A stretch of 64,000 nucleotides of DNA, taken from contig NZ_CP040968.1 of assembly GCF_006365315.1 (NCBI RefSeq), positions 1,116,001-1,180,000 on the forward strand, read 5' to 3'. A program made the translations under genes and the position numbers. The notes under the pieces were generated by a model that made no database searches, was not told where the DNA came from, and saw only the letters and a list, made by a program, of their open reading frames with translations. This document shows, piece after piece, positions 1 to 9,982 of the stretch (within the stretch, counting starts at the first letter, position 1; the number at the start of each line of letters is the position of its first letter). This DNA comes from Candidatus Methylopumilus universalis. Lineage in GTDB: Bacteria > Pseudomonadota > Gammaproteobacteria > Burkholderiales > Methylophilaceae.

Positions 1-12
1 ATGTCCTGCCAT
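1..12 (-). CDS. yebC: Start of a YebC/TACO1-family gene (partial, runs off the left edge)
   Basis: Only four codons are visible on the minus strand: an ATG at 12-10 followed by codons for A-G-H. MAGH is the invariant opening of YebC/TACO1 proteins, which are ribosome-associated or transcription-linked factors. An AGGG ribosome-binding site lies six bases upstream, within the end of the DMT transporter gene, so this ATG is well placed as the next gene of the same operon. In many proteobacteria yebC lies downstream of aspS and upstream of ruvCAB, and aspS is indeed upstream on the same strand here. Four residues alone prove little; the call rests on the motif, the ribosome-binding site and the context. 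Confidence 0.55.
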
Positions 13-14
13 GC

Positions 15-968
15 TTAACCCTTTCTATGCCTTGATTTTATCATGGGTTCATTTTTAAGCCATGGCTGAACAAGCCCTTCTTGGTGCCTTTTAATACGGT
101 CATAAGAAATCATTAAAAGAGATATGCCAATGAAGAACATACCTACAAATTCAAAAGGTTTAATGAATTCATGAAGCTCAATCGATGATGTTATGACCGC
201 AATAACGGGGCAGACTGTCGTAGTCATGGTGGCTATGCCTGCTGATAAATGTCTTAATGCATATAACCATAATAACCATGCAATGGCATTCCCAAAGACT
301 GAGTTATAGATGAGTGCGCCTATAAAGTAACTATTCCATTCAATCGAAGTCGTATGCGTCATTAAGGCGAAGATGACAATAGGTATTGAGCCAAAAAGCA
401 TTTGCCATGCAGTCAAGGAAATAAGATCAAGATCAGGGGATCGAGCCTGAAGTTTTTTAGCCAAGATCACGGCAAGTGCCCATGAAATCCCAGATACAAT
501 CGCTAACACCATACTGAATAAATCGGTGCCTAAATGAAGCGGGTCTAAAATAAATAAAATGCCCATCAATGAAAAGAAAGCTGCAGGCCATTGCCAACCA
601 CTTAGTTTTTCGCCTAAAAGTGGCCACGCCAAAAGCATGGTCCAAAAAGGCATCGTATAAGTAAGCACCGCTGTTTTGCCGGCACCACCTTCGACCAAAG
701 CCCATACTAAAAGTCCTGTGAAACCAGCCGTTTGAAGGAGGCCCAAAACAATTAGGCTTGGAATTTCTTGAATTTTGAAAGGTTTTTTTAAGATAAGCAT
801 CACGATGAATAAACAAAGTGCGCCTAGGATAGTTCTGAGCGCTGCAAAATCAAAAGGGCCTGCAAAATGGAGGGCATTTTTCATCACTACCCAGTTATAA
901 CCCCAGATAAGGCACAAAAGCATGAGAGCTAAGAAAGCCATCAGGCCTTGATTTTTTTTAAGAAGCAT
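15..968 (-). CDS. EamA/DMT-family inner-membrane transporter
   Basis: A 317-residue polytopic membrane protein with about ten hydrophobic segments, arranged as two EamA repeats, the usual size for drug/metabolite transporters of the RhaT/EamA group. The first helix contains LIWGYNWVVMK, a typical EamA opening (LxWGxNxxxxK). The substrate cannot be read from the sequence; relatives export amino acids or other small metabolites. An internal ATG at residue 10 has an AAGG site upstream and may be the real start. The gene is divergent from the CBS-domain gene and is followed two bases later by the putative yebC start, so the two are probably co-transcribed. Confidence 0.88.
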   Translation of the reverse strand: MLLKKNQGLMAFLALMLLCLIWGYNWVVMKNALHFAGPFDFAALRTILGALCLFIVMLILKKPFKIQEIPSLIVLGLLQTAGFTGLLVWALVEGGAGKTAVLTYTMPFWTMLLAWPLLGEKLSGWQWPAAFFSLMGILFILDPLHLGTDLFSMVLAIVSGISWALAVILAKKLQARSPDLDLISLTAWQMLFGSIPIVIFALMTHTTSIEWNSYFIGALIYNSVFGNAIAWLLWLYALRHLSAGIATMTTTVCPVIAVITSSIELHEFIKPFEFVGMFFIGISLLMISYDRIKRHQEGLVQPWLKNEPMIKSRHRKG

Positions 969-976
969 TTTTATAC

Positions 977-1004
977 TTGTTTAATATAGTGACATTATTA
1001 TAAA
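977..1004 (+). promoter_or_regulatory. Candidate sigma-70 promoter of the CBS-domain gene
   Basis: TTGTTT (977-982) and TATAAA (999-1004) are separated by 16 bases and point at the gene starting at 1046, which also has an AAAGAGG ribosome-binding site. It is a modest match to the consensus in AT-rich DNA, so this is only a candidate. Confidence 0.3.
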
Positions 1005-1045
1005 GTGTATCTTTAAGATCTTAAGCTTTTCGAAAGAGGTGTCTT

Positions 1046-1477
1046 ATGAAAACAGCCGCTCAACTTATTGCTGATAAAAAGCATAAAGAAGTCATTAGTA
1101 TTGCCCCCAACCGTCCCGTGATTGATGCACTGATTATCTTAGCTGAATATAAGATTGGTGCTCTCATTGTGATGGACCAAGACAAAATGGTCGGTATTTT
1201 TTCAGAACGTGATTACGCGCGTGAAGTTGTTCTTAAAGGTAAGTCATCTAAAGTCACTGCCATTCAAGAAGTGATGACTAAAAATGTATTAGTGGGACAA
1301 AGTAAAGATACCTTTGAAAAAGCGATGACGCTTATGACCGAAAATCATATTCGTCACTTGCCGATCACGGATGGCCAAAAGGTCATTGGTATGTTGTCTT
1401 TGGGTGATGTAGCTAAAGAAATGATTGTGTATCAAAAAAACCTAATCAAAGAGCTAGAAGCTTACGTCAAACAATAA
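1046..1477 (+). CDS. Stand-alone tandem CBS-domain protein
   Basis: The 143-residue protein consists of two CBS motifs and little else: roughly residues 8-65 and 73-130. The second contains the typical HIRHLPITDGQKVIGMLSLGD stretch (spread over residues 108-128). CBS pairs (Bateman modules) bind adenosyl ligands such as AMP, ATP or SAM and act as sensors. Stand-alone proteins of this type are common in proteobacteria and have no settled role. A good AAAGAGG site precedes the ATG. No terminator of its own is visible; the first one downstream belongs to the decayed porin end at 1619-1648. Confidence 0.9.
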   Translation: MKTAAQLIADKKHKEVISIAPNRPVIDALIILAEYKIGALIVMDQDKMVGIFSERDYAREVVLKGKSSKVTAIQEVMTKNVLVGQSKDTFEKAMTLMTENHIRHLPITDGQKVIGMLSLGDVAKEMIVYQKNLIKELEAYVKQ

Positions 1478-1520
1478 TTACCCCTTAAAAATTGGGTTCG
1501 TTTTGTAAAATAGTTATTTA

Positions 1521-1592
1521 ACTTCTAAAAAGCATGCTGGTGAAGAAAACAAAAACAACGTCGGTTCTCTAGGCGCGATCTTATTCTTCTAA
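1521..1592 (+). pseudogene. Remnant of a porin gene: last ~20 codons, stop and 3' UTR
   Basis: In frame from 1533 the DNA reads HAGEENKNNVGSLGAILFF then TAA (1590-1592). The intact porin of this window ends HAGQENKNNTGSLGAILFF, so 17 of 19 residues agree, including the terminal Phe needed for outer-membrane insertion. Third codon positions differ at several sites, so this is not a recent copy. Similarity continues for about 20 bases past the stop (both have GATT..TTCTTAGT.GTT). Upstream of codon TSKK nothing porin-like is present and no start with a ribosome-binding site opens the frame. I read it as the 3' scar of a second porin gene deleted between the CBS gene and yjbQ. Confidence 0.8.
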
Positions 1593-1618
1593 GATTCATT
1601 TCTTAGTAGTTTAGAAAC

Positions 1619-1648
1619 TAAAAAGCACCCTTCGGGGTGCTTTTTTTA
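1619..1648 (+). terminator. Intrinsic terminator behind the porin remnant
   Basis: AAAAAGCACCC, a TTCG tetraloop, then GGGTGCTTTTTTT: a GC-rich stem with the extra-stable UUCG loop and a T-run. It works on the plus strand for the lost porin and now for the CBS-domain gene; the flanking A-run means it could also serve the convergent yjbQ gene. Confidence 0.9.
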
Positions 1649-1667
1649 TGTTTTGAATTTAATCTAT

Positions 1668-2087
1668 TTATTCACCAATAATCTTAACAAGGACTCTTTT
1701 TTTTCGTCGCCCATCAAATTCACCGTAAAAAATTTGTTCCCAGGGTCCAAAATCAAGCTTGCCAGAAGTTACAGCTACAACCACTTCACGACCCATAATT
1801 TGTCGCTTGATATGCGCATCTGCATTGTCTTCGCCTGTATCGTTATGACGATAGTGATTAACAGGCTCATGAGGGGCTATCGCCTCTAGCCATTCCTTAT
1901 AGTCATGATGTAAACCCGATTCGTCATCATTAATAAACACACTTGCCGTGATATGCATAGCATTTACTAGAACAAGACCTTCTTTAATACCGCTTTCAGA
2001 CAAACATTCTCTGATATCAGGCGTGATATTTGTGAAATGCATTCGGGACGGCGCATTAAACCAAAGTTCTTTTCGGTAGCTTTTCAT
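1668..2087 (-). CDS. YjbQ/UPF0047 family protein
   Basis: A 139-residue protein matching the small UPF0047/YjbQ family along its whole length. Hallmarks visible are the central [15 protein letters not shown] stretch, [19 protein letters not shown] with its conserved His and acidic residues, and the C-terminal [15 protein letters not shown]. Family members show weak thiamine-phosphate synthase activity in E. coli, but the natural role is unknown. It is transcribed away from aspS behind the VOC gene, with about 26 bases between them, so it is probably the tail of that operon. Confidence 0.9.
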   Translation of the reverse strand: MKSYRKELWFNAPSRMHFTNITPDIRECLSESGIKEGLVLVNAMHITASVFINDDESGLHHDYKEWLEAIAPHEPVNHYRHNDTGEDNADAHIKRQIMGREVVVAVTSGKLDFGPWEQIFYGEFDGRRKKRVLVKIIGE

Positions 2088-2113
2088 AATGAAATATCCT
2101 TATAAAAAAAAGA

Positions 2114-2497
2114 TTAGCGATCTTCGCCCTCAAAATTAAGCTCTACACGATTACCCGCGGGATCGCGTAAAAATATTTGATGGGCTCTCATATCAGGGAT
2201 TGGTTTCTCTTCAAAAGAAATATTGAACGATTTAAGTTTTTTTAAAACTTCTTGATAGCTGGCAGTCTTAAATGCAACATGATCAAAAGAAGATTTTTGT
2301 GAGGAGCGACCATCTCCTTCTTTGGGTGTAATGAGATGAAGGACATCTTTATCTCCTATATATAACCAAAAGCCAAAGCGTTCGAATGCTGGCCTAAATC
2401 CTTCAGTTAAACCAACAACATCACAGTAAAAATCTCTTAACTGAATCACCAAATCTTTTTCTGCAACAAGCTGAATGTGATTGATGGATAAAATCAT
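2114..2497 (-). CDS. VOC-family (glyoxalase/bleomycin-resistance fold) protein
   Basis: The 127-residue protein has the two beta-alpha-beta-beta-beta modules of the vicinal oxygen chelate fold: an opening INHIQLVAEKD, a central FDHVAFKT, and a terminal FLRDPAGNRVELNFEG. Candidate metal ligands are His7 in the first strand, His in FDHVAF and the final Glu in VELNF. VOC proteins include glyoxalases, dioxygenases and antibiotic-binding proteins; the substrate here cannot be assigned. It lies 11 bases downstream of aspS, so it is likely co-transcribed. Confidence 0.88.
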   Translation of the reverse strand: MILSINHIQLVAEKDLVIQLRDFYCDVVGLTEGFRPAFERFGFWLYIGDKDVLHLITPKEGDGRSSQKSSFDHVAFKTASYQEVLKKLKSFNISFEEKPIPDMRAHQIFLRDPAGNRVELNFEGEDR

Positions 2498-2508
2498 GAA
2501 CTTATTTT

Positions 2509-4293
2509 TTAGGTTGTAGTTTGTGGTGTACGAAGACGAATATGAAGTTCGCGAAGTTGTTTTTCATCAACCACGTTAGGCGCTTTAGTAAGTAAACATT
2601 GAGCGCGTTGTGTTTTAGGGAAAGCTATCACATCACGAATTGATTCAGCGCCTGCTAATAATGTGACGAGTCGATCAAGACCAAATGCTAGACCACCATG
2701 AGGGGGTGCGCCATATTGAAGAGCATCAAGAAGGAATCCAAATTTTTCTTTAGCTTCTTCTTTTGAAATTTTCAAAGCATCAAATACCTTAGATTGAATT
2801 TTTTCTTCATGAATACGAATGGAGCCGCCACCTACTTCCCAACCATTGATGACCATGTCGTAGGCTTTAGATAAACATTTGCCAGGATCAGTCGCTAGTA
2901 AGTCTTCATGGCCTTCTTTAGGCGCTGTAAAAGGATGGTGAATTGCGACCCATCGATCTGTTTCTTCATCGTGCTCAAACATTGGAAAATCAACAATCCA
3001 TAAAGGTGCCCATGCTCTTCCATCGACATGATTTTTTTCATGGCCAATTTTAAGGCGCAATGCGCCAAGAGCCTCATTTACAACTTTTTCTTTGTCAGCA
3101 CCAAAGAAAACAATGTCGCCATTTTGCGCTCCCGTTTTTTCAATGATAGATTTCAAAGCATTGACATGAATATTTTTAACGATTGGACTCTGAAGACCTG
3201 TTTCATTCAATTCATTGATATCGTTGATCTTGATGTAAGCTAAACCTTTAGCTCCATAGATTTTGACAAATTCTGTATAAGCATCAATTTCAGAGCGTGT
3301 AATGGCAGATCCATTTGGAACTCTTAGTGCTGCAACACGACCACCTTTCATGGTGGCTGCCGATGAGAATACTTTAAAATCGACATCTTTCATAACATCA
3401 GTCAATTCAGTAATTTCTAATGTCACACGCATATCAGGTTTGTCTGAGCCATATTTATGCATTGCTTCTTGATAAGTCATACGTTGGAATTGAGATGGCA
3501 AATCAATCGAAGCCACTTTTTTATACATCTCACGAATCATGGTTTCAACGATCGTCATAATATCTTCTTCAGACATAAACGAAGTTTCAATATCGACTTG
3601 TGTAAACTCAGGCTGGCGATCTGCTCTTAAATCTTCATCGCGGAAACATTTTGTGATTTGGAAGTAGCGATCAAAACCTGACACCATAAGGAGCTGTTTA
3701 AATAATTGAGGGGACTGAGGGAGTGCAAAAAATTCTCCCGCATGCACACGAGATGGCACAAGATAGTCACGCGCACCTTCAGGCGTGCTGCGAGTGAGCA
3801 TCGGTGTTTCAATTTCCATAAATCCGTTTTCGTCTAAGAAGTCACGTAACACTTTAGCTACACGATAGCGAAGACGTAAGTTATTTTGCATCATCGGACG
3901 ACGTAAATCCATAAAGCGATATTCAAGACGAATCATTTCTGAAATGGAATCGTCATCCAACATAAATGGTGGCGTTAATGAGGGATTTAAAATTTCAATC
4001 GTGGATGCTAACATTTCCACTTCGCCTGTCGGAATATTTAAATTGACTGTGCCTTCTGGGCGAGCTCTTACTTTACATACGACCTTTAATACGAATTCAT
4101 TACGAATTGACTCTGCAGTGGCAAATGTTTCCTTGGTATCAGGATCGATCACAATTTGTGCAATACCTTCACGGTCGCGAAGGTCAATAAAGATAACACC
4201 GCCATGGTCACGACGACGATGAGCCCAGCCACATAAAGTTACAGTCTCGCCAATATGTGTTTTATTTAAATCACCACAGTAATGCGTTCGCAT
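2509..4293 (-). CDS. aspS: Aspartyl-tRNA synthetase, residues typical of the non-discriminating type
   Basis: Class II synthetase of about 594 residues: N-terminal OB-fold anticodon domain (to about 105), catalytic core with motif 2 [17 protein letters not shown], the bacterial GAD insertion in the middle, and motif 3 GLAFGLDRL near the end. I place the start at the ATG giving MRTHYCGDL (4293), as in the family. The frame stays open further upstream, but that would overlap the DUF502 gene, and an adjacent ATG at 4296 is also possible. His30 (RRRDHGG) and Gly81 (ARPEG) match the residues reported to make Pseudomonas AspRS non-discriminating, that is, able to charge tRNA-Asn with Asp. This fits gatCAB being present at 45556-48730. 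Confidence 0.96.
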   Translation of the reverse strand: MRTHYCGDLNKTHIGETVTLCGWAHRRRDHGGVIFIDLRDREGIAQIVIDPDTKETFATAESIRNEFVLKVVCKVRARPEGTVNLNIPTGEVEMLASTIEILNPSLTPPFMLDDDSISEMIRLEYRFMDLRRPMMQNNLRLRYRVAKVLRDFLDENGFMEIETPMLTRSTPEGARDYLVPSRVHAGEFFALPQSPQLFKQLLMVSGFDRYFQITKCFRDEDLRADRQPEFTQVDIETSFMSEEDIMTIVETMIREMYKKVASIDLPSQFQRMTYQEAMHKYGSDKPDMRVTLEITELTDVMKDVDFKVFSSAATMKGGRVAALRVPNGSAITRSEIDAYTEFVKIYGAKGLAYIKINDINELNETGLQSPIVKNIHVNALKSIIEKTGAQNGDIVFFGADKEKVVNEALGALRLKIGHEKNHVDGRAWAPLWIVDFPMFEHDEETDRWVAIHHPFTAPKEGHEDLLATDPGKCLSKAYDMVINGWEVGGGSIRIHEEKIQSKVFDALKISKEEAKEKFGFLLDALQYGAPPHGGLAFGLDRLVTLLAGAESIRDVIAFPKTQRAQCLLTKAPNVVDEKQLRELHIRLRTPQTTT

Positions 4294-4321
4294 CATTCTT
4301 AAAGTCTCTTTAGATAAATTT

Positions 4322-4933
4322 TTAATTAATTTTTTTTGTTTTTTTACTTGGGGGCACAACACCCATTGAGATAACATATTTCAACGCCTGATCCACACTA
4401 ATATCAAGTTCCACAATATCTTTTTTAGCGACCATCAGAAAAAATCCTGAAGTGGGATTGGGTGTAGTAGGGACATAAACACTCACATACTTACCTTTTA
4501 AATGTTTTGAAATATCGGGGCTAGGCTCACCTGTTAAAAATGCAATTGTCCGGGTATCTCGATTAGGATAATGAATGAGTACTGCTTTATTAAAAGCGCG
4601 ACCTGACTCTGAAAACAAAGTATCGGATACTTGCTTGATACTTGAGTAAATAGAATTCACAAACGGAAGTCTTGATAACAATAATTCCCATAGCTTTAAA
4701 AATTGACGACCAAATAAATTAGAGGCTAGAAGTCCAATACCTAGAATGACAGCTACTGTTAAAACGACACCTATACCTGGAATATCGAACCCAAAAAGAT
4801 TTTTTGGTTGGTAATCGTAAGGCAACCAAATAAGTGTTTGATCTAGGAAGTGGATAAGAGAAGTAATCACCCATATCGTAATCGCTAAAGGGACAAGAAC
4901 AAGTAAGCCTGTGAAAAAATAACGTTTAAACAT
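4322..4933 (-). CDS. DUF502 inner-membrane protein
   Basis: A 203-residue protein with two strongly hydrophobic segments, at about residues 6-28 and 52-76, followed by a soluble portion containing [19 protein letters not shown] and [11 protein letters not shown], all hallmarks of DUF502. The biochemical role is unknown. It sits directly upstream of aspS on the same strand, an arrangement common in betaproteobacteria, and downstream of the fmdB-like gene by 16 bases, so the ssb-fmdB-DUF502-aspS set looks like one operon. Confidence 0.9.
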   Translation of the reverse strand: MFKRYFFTGLLVLVPLAITIWVITSLIHFLDQTLIWLPYDYQPKNLFGFDIPGIGVVLTVAVILGIGLLASNLFGRQFLKLWELLLSRLPFVNSIYSSIKQVSDTLFSESGRAFNKAVLIHYPNRDTRTIAFLTGEPSPDISKHLKGKYVSVYVPTTPNPTSGFFLMVAKKDIVELDISVDQALKYVISMGVVPPSKKTKKIN

Positions 4934-4949
4934 AATGTAAATTAATTAT

Positions 4950-5204
4950 TTAAGTTGAAGATGCAGTCGCATCTTTTTTGGTTTCAGTTTTTGTATCAGC
5001 TTTTGCTGAACTTTCTTTTGCTTTATTTTTAAAATCTGTAACATACCATCCAGAGCCTGTAAGCTGGAAGCTTGGTGCTGAGACTTGTTTTTTAAAAGTC
5101 TCTTTTTTGCACTCAGGGCATTCCATCAAAATCGGATCTGAAATTTTACGAAGTAATTCTTTCGAACATCTGCAAGCTTCACATGTGAAATCAAAAATAG
5201 GCAT
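4950..5204 (-). CDS. FmdB-type zinc-ribbon protein
   Basis: An 84-residue protein beginning MPIFDFTCEACRC and carrying a second CPEC at about residue 29, the two CxxC knuckles of the FmdB/CxxC_CxxC_SSSS putative regulatory family. The Ser/Gly-rich segment (APSFQLTGSGWYVTDF) is also typical. The final 25 residues are a Lys/Thr/Ala/Asp-rich low-complexity tail, as in many relatives. FmdB was named from a formamidase operon, but its general role is unknown. It ends 3 bases before ssb's stop on the same strand reading order, consistent with co-transcription. Confidence 0.88.
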   Translation of the reverse strand: MPIFDFTCEACRCSKELLRKISDPILMECPECKKETFKKQVSAPSFQLTGSGWYVTDFKNKAKESSAKADTKTETKKDATASST

Positions 5205-5207
5205 GAA

Positions 5208-5699
5208 TTAAAAAGGAATGTCGTCTTCAAAATCATCAAAGTTTGTCGCAGCGGCTGCCTGCGGTGCGCCACTTGTTCTTTGCGGAGCTTGATTAAATTC
5301 ATCATTACTTTGCGATGCGGTTTGACTTGGCGTGCTCGATGAACCAGTTGATGAGCCTCCACCGCTATCGCGACCACCTAACATTTGCATACTCTCTGCG
5401 ATGATTTCCGTGGTGTAGCGATCTTGGCCTTCTTTCGTTTGCCATTTGCGTGTTTGGAGTCTACCTTCAATAAATACAGGACGACCTTTTTTTAAATATT
5501 CACCTGCGATCTCAGCTAACTTTCGATACATGACAATGTTATGCCACTCGGTGCGTTCTTGCTTTTCACCGTTCTTATCTTTCCAGTTGTCTGTTGTTGC
5601 AATACTAAAATTGCACACTGCGTCGCCGTTCGGCATAAATCGCACTTCAGGATCCTTGCCTAAATTACCCATCAAAATAACTTTATTAACTGACGCCAT
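5208..5699 (-). CDS. ssb: Single-stranded DNA-binding protein
   Basis: 163 residues: an N-terminal OB fold ([20 protein letters not shown], then [20 protein letters not shown] and [15 protein letters not shown]) and a Gly/Ser/Gln-rich linker ending in the acidic tail DDFEDDIPF, the tip that docks replication and repair proteins. A near-perfect AGGAGG site at 5705-5710 lies inside the end of the MFS gene, whose stop is inside ssb: a 14-base overlap that suggests coupling. No LexA box is visible. The uvrA / MFS / ssb order is common in betaproteobacteria. Confidence 0.97.
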   Translation of the reverse strand: MASVNKVILMGNLGKDPEVRFMPNGDAVCNFSIATTDNWKDKNGEKQERTEWHNIVMYRKLAEIAGEYLKKGRPVFIEGRLQTRKWQTKEGQDRYTTEIIAESMQMLGGRDSGGGSSTGSSSTPSQTASQSNDEFNQAPQRTSGAPQAAAATNFDDFEDDIPF

Positions 5700-7089
5700 G
5701 TTTTCCTCCTAGTAACCGAATAATTGATGCTTCATGAATCGTTTCGTGCTTGTTGACTTTGAGCATGACCTTGCCTTCTTCAAGCAAGATGATGACGTCA
5801 CGCACACCTTGTATTTTTTTTAATTGTTGTTGCACTATTCCTAATTGTTTAGGGCTTTTGAGTAATGATTTATTTTTAATCATAAACATTAAGGTTTTAA
5901 TCGCAGGCGGTGCTTTCATCGATAATGCAAAGCCTACCCACAACGTCATTAAAATGGCACAAAATGAAAACACTGAAAAACTGCCACCAAAATCCGCTAA
6001 AAATCCACCTAATAAACCACCAAAAAAGACACCTAATGACTGACACGTATTATACACCCCAATCGCCGTCCCTTTAGCGCTTGGCGGGGCAATTTTGCTT
6101 ATCAAACTAGGCAGACTTGCCTCTAAGACATTGAAAGCTACAAAGTAGACAAAAAGGGATGCAACTAGACCCCAAAAAATGTTAATTAAAATACCAAACA
6201 TCAGTTGGGCAATGAGCATCAGAAAAATAGAACTGATAAATACGAGTTTTGATTTATTGAATTTTTCACTCGCGATAATGATAGGCACCATAAAGACGAA
6301 AGAACTTAGGAGAACAGGCAAATAAACTTTCCAATGCTGATTGACATCCATACCACCTGAAGTGGCCAGTGCGACCGGCACCACTATAAACATCGCCATT
6401 TGTGCTGCATGAAGCGCAAAGATCCCAAAATTTAAACGTGAGAGTTCTTTATTTTTTAGAATGGATTTAAAGGAAGGTGCGGGTTCTTTTAATGTTTTAA
6501 CGGTATTGACAGTTAACGGTGTGGGCACCACAAAACGTACAACTAAAATAGCTGATAATGATAAAAAACCTGTCAGCATAAAAATACCGGGCACCCCTAT
6601 CAGACGATTAAGAACAGGAGCTCCCATCAAAGATAAGGCAAAAGTAATACCAATCGTAGCCCCGATCATAGCCATCGCTTTGGTGCGATGCTCATCCCTT
6701 GTTAGGTCTGCCACAAGCGCTGTAATTGCAGCCGAAATAGCTCCAGCCCCTTGAATTGCACGGCCTAAAATAATGATATTGATATCGTCTGAATAACCTG
6801 AAACAAATGAGCCTAAAGCGAATAAAAGTAAGCCAATATAGATAATGTTTTTCCGTCCATAACGGTCGGACAGCATGCCGAAAGGCAATTGAAAGAGGGC
6901 TTGCGTGAGACCGTAAGCCCCTAACGCAAGACCTACTTGAAAAGCTGAGGGGCTCCCTGGCAAGCCTTCTGCATAAATCGCAAAAATAGGTAGGATTAAA
7001 AACATACCTAACATTCTTAGGCCATAAATCGATGCCAGACTAAGACTGGATCTAATCTCGAGCGGGGTCATGCCTTGTTCTATCTTCAT
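5686..7089 (-). CDS. YajR-like MFS transporter with a C-terminal ferredoxin-like domain
   Basis: 467 residues. Twelve hydrophobic helices occupy about residues 15-395, with the MFS loop signature [17 protein letters not shown] between helices 2 and 3. After the last helix there are about 70 soluble residues ([26 protein letters not shown]), which read as a small beta-alpha-beta fold like the YAM domain of E. coli YajR. The substrate is unknown. Its 3' end overlaps ssb by 14 bases, and its start faces uvrA across a 75-base divergent gap. Confidence 0.9.
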   Translation of the reverse strand: MKIEQGMTPLEIRSSLSLASIYGLRMLGMFLILPIFAIYAEGLPGSPSAFQVGLALGAYGLTQALFQLPFGMLSDRYGRKNIIYIGLLLFALGSFVSGYSDDINIIILGRAIQGAGAISAAITALVADLTRDEHRTKAMAMIGATIGITFALSLMGAPVLNRLIGVPGIFMLTGFLSLSAILVVRFVVPTPLTVNTVKTLKEPAPSFKSILKNKELSRLNFGIFALHAAQMAMFIVVPVALATSGGMDVNQHWKVYLPVLLSSFVFMVPIIIASEKFNKSKLVFISSIFLMLIAQLMFGILINIFWGLVASLFVYFVAFNVLEASLPSLISKIAPPSAKGTAIGVYNTCQSLGVFFGGLLGGFLADFGGSFSVFSFCAILMTLWVGFALSMKAPPAIKTLMFMIKNKSLLKSPKQLGIVQQQLKKIQGVRDVIILLEEGKVMLKVNKHETIHEASIIRLLGGKHGVS

Positions 7090-7164
7090 AAACTTGAATT
7101 AGATATTTCTTATTTTCGAATAATTTCGTATATTAACAGGTTACCTTTAAAAAGCTTAAGCTAC

Positions 7165-9981
7165 ATGGATACGATCAAGATTCGCGGGGCTAGAACCCAT
7201 AACTTAAAAAATATTTCACTTGATTTACCCCGTAATAAATTGATTGTGATTACAGGTCTATCCGGTTCCGGCAAATCATCCTTGGCTTTTGATACGCTAT
7301 ATGCCGAAGGTCAGCGTCGATACGTTGAGTCTTTATCGGCTTATGCACGTCAATTTTTAGAGCGCATGAATAAACCGGATGTCGATTTAATTGAAGGTTT
7401 ATCCCCTGCGATTTCGATTGAACAAAAATCAACTTCGCATAATCCTCGATCAACGGTTGGCACAGTCACTGAAATCCATGACTACTTAAGATTGCTCTAT
7501 GCAAGAGCAGGTGAGCCTGAATGTCCCACGCACGCGCACACATTGGAATCACAAACGGTATCTGAAATGGTGGATACATTACTAGCACTCCCCAATGACA
7601 CAAAAATTATGTTGTTAGCTCCCATCGTTAATAGTAGAAAGGGTGAACAACAAGATTTATTTGAAGATTTGAAAGCGCAAGGTTTTATTCGTTTGCGTAT
7701 TGATGGTGAGATTTATGAAATCGATGCTCTGCCAAAACTCACCAAAACTAAAAAACATCAAGTTGATGTGGTGGTCGATCGCATTAAAATTAATCCTGAG
7801 ATTAAGCAGCGGATGACAGAGTCGACTGAAACTGCATTAAGACTAGCCGAAGGCAAGATGATTGCGATTGAAATGGATACCAATAAATCACATCTCTTCT
7901 CAGCTAAATTTGCGTGTCCTTTATGCGATTACTCTTTGGAAGAATTAGAGCCACGTATTTTCTCGTTTAATAATCCGATGGGGGCTTGTCCTGAGTGTGA
8001 CGGGCTTGGCAATATTAATTTCTTTGATCCCAAGCGCGTGGTAGCTTTCCCACATTTGTCGCTAGCTTCAGGAGCTATTAAAGGTTGGGATAAGCGTAAT
8101 CAATTTTATTTCCAACTTCTGCAATCCTTAAGTGAGCACTACAAATTTGATTTAGAAACAGTGTTTGAAGAGTTGTCAGAAAAAATTCAAGACGTCATTT
8201 TGAATGGGAGCGGTAGCGAGCAGATTAGTTTTTCATACCTTAATGAACGCGGTCAAATTAATAAAAAAATGCATAGCTTTGAAGGCATCTTAAATAATTT
8301 AAAACGTCGTTATCACGAAACGGATTCAGGTACTGTTCGAGATGAACTCGCAAAATATTTGAATATGCAAACCTGTCCTGCATGCGAAGGTTCACGTTTA
8401 AGAATCGAAGCAAGACATGTCAAAGTGGGTAAAAAAAATATTCACGAAATATGTCATACCCCCTTAAAAGAAACGGTGCATTTTTTTGAATCTCTAAAAT
8501 TAAAGGGAGCAAAAAAAACTATCGCTGAAAAAATCATTTATGAAATTACCAGTCGCTTAAAATTTTTAGTTAATGTCGGTTTGGATTATTTATCGCTTTC
8601 TCGATCAGCCGAAACCTTGTCAGGTGGTGAGGCACAACGTATTCGTTTAGCCTCACAAATCGGTAGTGGTTTAACAGGCGTCATGTATGTGCTCGATGAA
8701 CCATCCATTGGTCTTCATCAGCGTGACAACGATCGTTTACTTGAAACCTTAAAAAGATTGCGTGATTTAGGCAATACTGTGATCGTCGTTGAGCACGATC
8801 AAGATGCAATTATGACTGCTGATCATGTCGTCGATATCGGTCCAGGTGCAGGTGAACATGGTGGCTATATAGTGGCTGAAGGTACACCTAAGATGATTGC
8901 CAAACATCCCAAATCACTCACAGGTCAATACATCAGTGGTCGTAAAGAAATCAAATATAAAAATAAACGAGTATTGCCACGCACTTTAAAATGGTTAGAG
9001 TTAAAAGGTGCTAAGGGAAATAATTTAAAAAATGTACATTTAAAATTACCGATTGGTCTCCTCACTTGTGTTACAGGCGTGTCAGGTAGTGGTAAGTCAT
9101 CTCTCATCAATGACACGCTATATCGTGCCGTCGCACATCATTTATATGGAAGCCATACGGAGCCCGCTGAACATGCATCGATTAAAGGCTTAGATTTTTT
9201 TGATAAGGTCGTTGATGTTGACCAAAGCCCGATTGGAAGAACGCCCAGATCTAATCCTGCGACATACACAGGACTCTTTACACCCACGCGAGAACTTTTT
9301 GCACAATTGAATGAAAGCCGAAACCGAGGTTATGGCCCAGGCCGTTTCTCATTTAACGTCAAAGGCGGTCGATGCGAAGCTTGTGAGGGGGACGGGGTGA
9401 TTAAAGTTGAAATGCATTTCTTACCTGATGTCTATGTGCCTTGTGATATTTGCCAAGGTAAACGTTATAACCGTGAAACTTTGGAGATTCAATTTAAAGG
9501 TAAAAATATTCATGACGTGTTATCAATGACGGTTGAACAAGCCCATCAATTTTTTAATGCAATTCCTGCGGTTGAAAAAAAATTACGTACTCTCATTGAA
9601 GTAGGTTTGGGTTATATCACTCTAGGTCAAAATGCGACGACACTTTCGGGCGGCGAAGCGCAGCGTGTTAAATTAGCCTTAGAGCTTTCAAAACGTGATA
9701 CAGGCCGCACGCTTTATATTTTAGATGAGCCCACCACCGGACTTCATTTTGCTGATATTCAACTATTACTTGATGTGATTCATAAGCTTCGTGATGCAGG
9801 TAATACCATTGTCATCATTGAACATAATTTAGATGTGATTAAAACTGCAGATTGGGTGATTGATTTAGGCCCTGAAGGTGGTGATGGTGGTGGTGAAATT
9901 ATTTCAGAAGGCACACCTGAAGAGGTTGCTAACAATAAAAAGAGTTACACGGGTAAATATCTAAAACCTTACCTAAAATAA
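7165..9981 (+). CDS. uvrA: Excinuclease ABC subunit A
   Basis: 938 residues, the normal UvrA length. It has two ABC ATPase halves with Walker [10 protein letters not shown] at 31-39 and GVSGSGKSS at about 638, and the ABC signature LSGGEAQR in both halves. Zinc modules are CPLC..CPEC in the first half and CEAC..CDIC in the second. UvrA scans DNA for bulky lesions with UvrB in nucleotide excision repair. The start MDTIKIRG is chosen because it matches the family; the frame is open 90 bases further upstream but that extension is not family-like. No CTGT-N8-ACAG SOS operator is present in the gap upstream. Confidence 0.98.
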   Translation: MDTIKIRGARTHNLKNISLDLPRNKLIVITGLSGSGKSSLAFDTLYAEGQRRYVESLSAYARQFLERMNKPDVDLIEGLSPAISIEQKSTSHNPRSTVGTVTEIHDYLRLLYARAGEPECPTHAHTLESQTVSEMVDTLLALPNDTKIMLLAPIVNSRKGEQQDLFEDLKAQGFIRLRIDGEIYEIDALPKLTKTKKHQVDVVVDRIKINPEIKQRMTESTETALRLAEGKMIAIEMDTNKSHLFSAKFACPLCDYSLEELEPRIFSFNNPMGACPECDGLGNINFFDPKRVVAFPHLSLASGAIKGWDKRNQFYFQLLQSLSEHYKFDLETVFEELSEKIQDVILNGSGSEQISFSYLNERGQINKKMHSFEGILNNLKRRYHETDSGTVRDELAKYLNMQTCPACEGSRLRIEARHVKVGKKNIHEICHTPLKETVHFFESLKLKGAKKTIAEKIIYEITSRLKFLVNVGLDYLSLSRSAETLSGGEAQRIRLASQIGSGLTGVMYVLDEPSIGLHQRDNDRLLETLKRLRDLGNTVIVVEHDQDAIMTADHVVDIGPGAGEHGGYIVAEGTPKMIAKHPKSLTGQYISGRKEIKYKNKRVLPRTLKWLELKGAKGNNLKNVHLKLPIGLLTCVTGVSGSGKSSLINDTLYRAVAHHLYGSHTEPAEHASIKGLDFFDKVVDVDQSPIGRTPRSNPATYTGLFTPTRELFAQLNESRNRGYGPGRFSFNVKGGRCEACEGDGVIKVEMHFLPDVYVPCDICQGKRYNRETLEIQFKGKNIHDVLSMTVEQAHQFFNAIPAVEKKLRTLIEVGLGYITLGQNATTLSGGEAQRVKLALELSKRDTGRTLYILDEPTTGLHFADIQLLLDVIHKLRDAGNTIVIIEHNLDVIKTADWVIDLGPEGGDGGGEIISEGTPEEVANNKKSYTGKYLKPYLK

Positions 9982-9982
9982 A

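Noticed and set aside
457-816. 119-codon minus-strand reading frame inside the DMT gene
   Set aside because: It is a shifted frame of a clearly coding transporter, with no family resemblance.
1653-1889. 78-codon plus-strand frame after the terminator
   Set aside because: It is antisense to yjbQ, which matches a known family along its full length.
3028-4222. Several plus-strand frames opposite aspS (such as 3944-4222)
   Set aside because: They are antisense shadows of aspS without ribosome-binding sites or family resemblance.
7075-7164. N-terminal extension of uvrA by 30 codons
   Set aside because: The extension is not UvrA-like and overlaps the start of the divergent MFS gene; the family start is at 7165.
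7090-7164. SOS (LexA) box upstream of uvrA
   Set aside because: No CTGT-N8-ACAG or close variant is present in the gap.
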